From: an uncultured Paracoccaceae bacterium
GTDB lineage: Bacteria; Pseudomonadota; Alphaproteobacteria; Rhodobacterales; Rhodobacteraceae
Assembly: GCA_937907485.1 (NCBI GenBank)
Contig: CALESR010000390.1
Span: 1 to 18,179, forward strand
DNA: 18,179 bases
Reading direction: 5' to 3'
Part shown: in pieces, positions 16,717 through 18,179 of the stretch
Layout of the letters: every line of letters begins with the position of its first letter
Numbering within the stretch: the stretch's first letter is position 1
The notes under the pieces: model-generated
The model's input: the letters and a program-made list of their open reading frames with translations, nothing else
Databases searched by the model: none
Told to the model about the DNA's origin: nothing
Translations under genes and position numbers: made by a program

Positions 16717-17820
16717 CTAGGGCCGCGACGCCGCGCCGGGCCCGACGATCCGCACCACATTGCGCCGTACGTGCGGGGCGCGCGCATCGGCAATCGCCTG
16801 ATTGATCTCGGCAAAGTCATAACGCGCGGTGATAAGCTCTTCCAGTTTCAGCCGCCCCTGCCTCCACAGCGCCACCAACGCCGGGATATCCCGCTGCACC
16901 AGTGTTCCGCCCATGAAACTTCCGCGCAGGCTTTGCCCGGTGGCGGCCAGAATCACCGGCTCGATCTGCATCTTCGCGCCCGAGGCCGGCATCCCCACCG
17001 CCACCACCTGCCCGCCCCGGCAGGCCAGCGAGGCCGCCTGATCATAAGCGGCAATGGCCCCGACCGCGACAAGCACATGGTCCGCCCCCTGCCCCTCGGT
17101 CAGCGCCAGAACCGCCCGACGCAGGCCTTTCATGTCGGCGCGCAACGCGTCCGTCGCGCCAAAGTCGCGCGCCGCCGCCAGTTTGTCATCCGACAGGTCG
17201 ATGGCGATGATCCGCCCGGCCCCAGCGATGCGCGCGCCCTGTATCGCGTTCAGCCCGACGCCCCCAGCGCCGATCACCACCACCGCTTCACCGGGCCGCA
17301 CCTTCGCGGTGTTGATCGCGGCGCCGGTGCCGGTAATGACGCCGCAGGCCAGCAAGGCGCCCAGTTCCATCGGCAGATCCTCGGGCACCTTGGCGACCTG
17401 GCTGGCATGCACGACACAGGCCTCGGCAAAGGCCGCAGTCGCCAGCCCCTGCTCGACCACGGTGCCATCCGGCAGGCTGAGCACACCATTGCCCCGGTCA
17501 TGCGACGCCCCGCACAAGAACGGCTTGCCGGTGCGACAGGCCCGGCACTGGCCACAGGCGCGGATCATCGTCACCACGACAGGATCGCCCAGGGCCAGCC
17601 CCTGCACCCCCGCCCCCAGCGCCGAGACCCGCCCGGCCGCCTCATGGCCATAAACCGCGGGCAAGGCACTCGCCCAGAGCCCGTCGAGATAGCCCAGATC
17701 GGAATGACAGATCGCGACCGCTTCCAGCGCCACCCGGACTTCACCGGGGCCAGGGTTACGCAGAACCACCTCTTGCAGGGTCAGGGGCTGGCCAAATTCA
17801 TGACAGACGGCAGCGCGCAT
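16717..17820 (-). CDS. Zinc-dependent alcohol dehydrogenase (MDR family)
   Basis: Medium-chain dehydrogenase of 367 residues that oxidises an alcohol or polyol with NAD+. Catalytic zinc ligands are C38 (ICHSD), H59 with E60 (YGHEAAG) and C159 (LACGVITG). The structural-zinc loop has all four cysteines (C89, C92, C95, C103). The Rossmann motif VIGAGGVGLNAI is at 182-193, and D208 at the end of the second strand favours NAD+ over NADP+. I chose the ATG at 17820 because GGAGG is 5 bases upstream; the ATG at 17832 would overlap that site. It resembles class III-like and mycothiol/NDMA-dependent type dehydrogenases, but the substrate is unknown. It is the first gene of the minus-strand run; 149 bases separate it from the enolase-family gene, so the two may be one operon or two. 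Confidence 0.92.
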   Translation of the reverse strand: MRAAVCHEFGQPLTLQEVVLRNPGPGEVRVALEAVAICHSDLGYLDGLWASALPAVYGHEAAGRVSALGAGVQGLALGDPVVVTMIRACGQCRACRTGKPFLCGASHDRGNGVLSLPDGTVVEQGLATAAFAEACVVHASQVAKVPEDLPMELGALLACGVITGTGAAINTAKVRPGEAVVVIGAGGVGLNAIQGARIAGAGRIIAIDLSDDKLAAARDFGATDALRADMKGLRRAVLALTEGQGADHVLVAVGAIAAYDQAASLACRGGQVVAVGMPASGAKMQIEPVILAATGQSLRGSFMGGTLVQRDIPALVALWRQGRLKLEELITARYDFAEINQAIADARAPHVRRNVVRIVGPGAASRP

Positions 17821-17825
17821 GGCAT

Positions 17826-17830
17826 CCTCC
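17826..17830 (-). promoter_or_regulatory. Ribosome binding site deciding the alcohol dehydrogenase start
   Basis: GGAGG on the minus strand, 5 bases before the ATG at 17820. It rules against the in-frame ATG at 17832. Confidence 0.65.
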
Positions 17831-17867
17831 ACTTTGCGCCACTCAACACGCCCCCGGGGTCAAAGAC

Positions 17868-17898
17868 AACGGCGACGCCGTGTCACGACGCCGCCGTT
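17868..17898 (-). terminator. Long hairpin upstream of the alcohol dehydrogenase gene, possible terminator
   Basis: A 31-base near-perfect inverted repeat: on the minus strand 14 base pairs including two G-T pairs, with a 3-base loop. It is followed on the minus strand by GTCTTTGA, a weak U-tract. It lies about 110 bases after the stop of the DUF442-type gene and 48 bases before the alcohol dehydrogenase start, so it probably separates the two transcription units. Confidence 0.55.
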
Positions 17899-17927
17899 TC
17901 ATCGTGCGGGAATTCCTCACGGGGTTT

Positions 17928-17953
17928 CCAAAGGGGCCCGTGGGCCCCTTTGG
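17928..17953 (-). terminator. Perfect GC-rich hairpin downstream of the DUF442-type gene
   Basis: Self-complementary arms CCAAAGGGGCCC / GGGCCCCTTTGG (11 pairs with a 4-base loop). There is no U-tract after it. Probably part of the 3' end of the upstream gene. Confidence 0.55.
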
Positions 17954-17966
17954 GCAGCGGCCCACC

Positions 17967-18001
17967 GGCGCCAAGGGGGGCTCGATGCCCCCGCAGGCGC
18001 C
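17967..18001 (-). other. Two-part hairpin directly after the DUF442-type stop codon
   Basis: An inner stem GGGGGC / GCCCCC (17976-17981 and 17987-17992) with a 5-base loop is enclosed by an outer stem GGCGCC / GGCGCC (17967-17972 and 17996-18001) across a small internal loop. It begins 6 bases after the stop codon. Confidence 0.5.
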
Positions 18002-18007
18002 GCCTCC

Positions 18008-18179
18008 TCAGCCCTGCGCCAGTTGTTCGATCAACCCGCGGAACTGCGCCACCTGATAGCCATACCTTGCCCCCGGCGCGATCAGGTCGTCCACCGGCAT
18101 GCGGCCGGCGTTCGCCAGCGCCCAGACGATCGACGAGCGGTTGCCCGAGGCGCAATAGGCCAGCACCTTGCCGCTGGCA
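18008..18179 (-). CDS. DUF442/TIGR01244-type phosphatase-like protein, C-terminal fragment
   Basis: The last 56 residues of a protein whose start lies beyond the right edge. The frame reads ASGKVLAYCASGNRSSIVWAL and ends IEQLAQG with TGA. The loop C-ASGNR-S fits the CX5R phosphate-binding loop (C9, R14 of the fragment) of the protein-tyrosine-phosphatase-like DUF442 family, also found in Blh-type proteins fused to beta-lactamase-like or transporter domains. The spacing after the loop, with WALANAGRMPVDDLI and GARYGYQV, is typical of that family. It may act as a phosphatase or in sulfide/persulfide metabolism; the fragment cannot decide. It is separated from the alcohol dehydrogenase gene by 187 bases with three hairpins, so it is probably not part of the same operon. 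Confidence 0.8.
   Translation of the reverse strand, partial: ASGKVLAYCASGNRSSIVWALANAGRMPVDDLIAPGARYGYQVAQFRGLIEQLAQG

Noticed and set aside
15222..16820. Minus-strand open frame of 532 codons in another frame over the enolase-family gene
   Set aside because: The enolase-family frame carries conserved motifs; this one has low-complexity Arg/Gly/Ala composition.
17858..17863. TTGACC on the minus strand as a -35 box for the alcohol dehydrogenase gene
   Set aside because: It is too close to the start codon, with no acceptable -10 box 16-18 bases downstream.
17883..18155. Minus-strand 90-codon open frame overlapping the right-edge fragment
   Set aside because: The overlapping frame ending at 18008 has a recognisable phosphatase-type loop; this frame runs through the hairpin region and resembles nothing.

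Overview
The window looks like chromosomal (or chromid) DNA of an alphaproteobacterium of the Rhodobacterales (Rhodobacter/Paracoccus/Roseobacter type). The base composition is high in G+C, genes are tightly packed with 4-10 bp overlaps, AGGAG-type ribosome binding sites are common, and the gene families are typical of that order. This is inferred from style and families, not from a marker gene. No rRNA, tRNA, CRISPR array, insertion sequence, phage gene or transcriptional regulator gene was seen. No gene-free stretch exceeds about 215 bases.

Layout. (1) Positions 1-2960, minus strand: an apparent operon argE-like M20 deacylase -> DadA-like FAD oxidoreductase -> M20 amidohydrolase of the hippurate/aminoacyl hydrolase type, the last cut by the left edge. 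(2) Positions 2961-3172: a divergent intergenic region with an AT-rich core that probably holds promoters for both directions. (3) Positions 3173-8913, plus strand: a complete dipeptide/oligopeptide-type ABC importer in the order ATPase, ATPase, Sec-exported binding protein, permease B, permease C. (4) Positions 8934-8961: a strong bidirectional terminator between convergent units. (5) Positions 8974-17820, minus strand. Read in the direction of transcription it encodes a zinc alcohol dehydrogenase, an enolase-superfamily enzyme, a Tat-type binding protein, permease B, permease C, and one protein holding both ATPase domains. This is a second complete importer of the same superfamily. (6) Positions 17868-18001: three GC-rich hairpins. 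(7) Positions 18008-18179, minus strand: the 3' end of a DUF442/TIGR01244-type phosphatase-like gene.

How the genes may work together (inference). The left module resembles a scavenging system. The importer brings in small peptides or N-acylated amino acids, the two M20 hydrolases remove acyl or aminoacyl groups, and the FAD enzyme oxidises the freed amine. The right module pairs a family-5 importer with an enolase-superfamily enzyme and a polyol/alcohol dehydrogenase. That suggests uptake and catabolism of a sugar acid or another hydroxylated carboxylate, not a peptide. A perfect match to the FadR/GntR operator consensus lies just upstream of the enolase-family gene.

The points most worth a second look are: the enolase-family protein lacks the usual first metal-ligand Asp and the Asp of the His-Asp dyad; the second permease C carries extra predicted membrane segments; the two binding proteins use different export signals; GC-rich hairpins follow both binding-protein genes; and three hairpins are stacked near the right edge. 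I did not find an obviously unprecedented system. The most novel-looking component is the atypical enolase-superfamily enzyme with its own importer.
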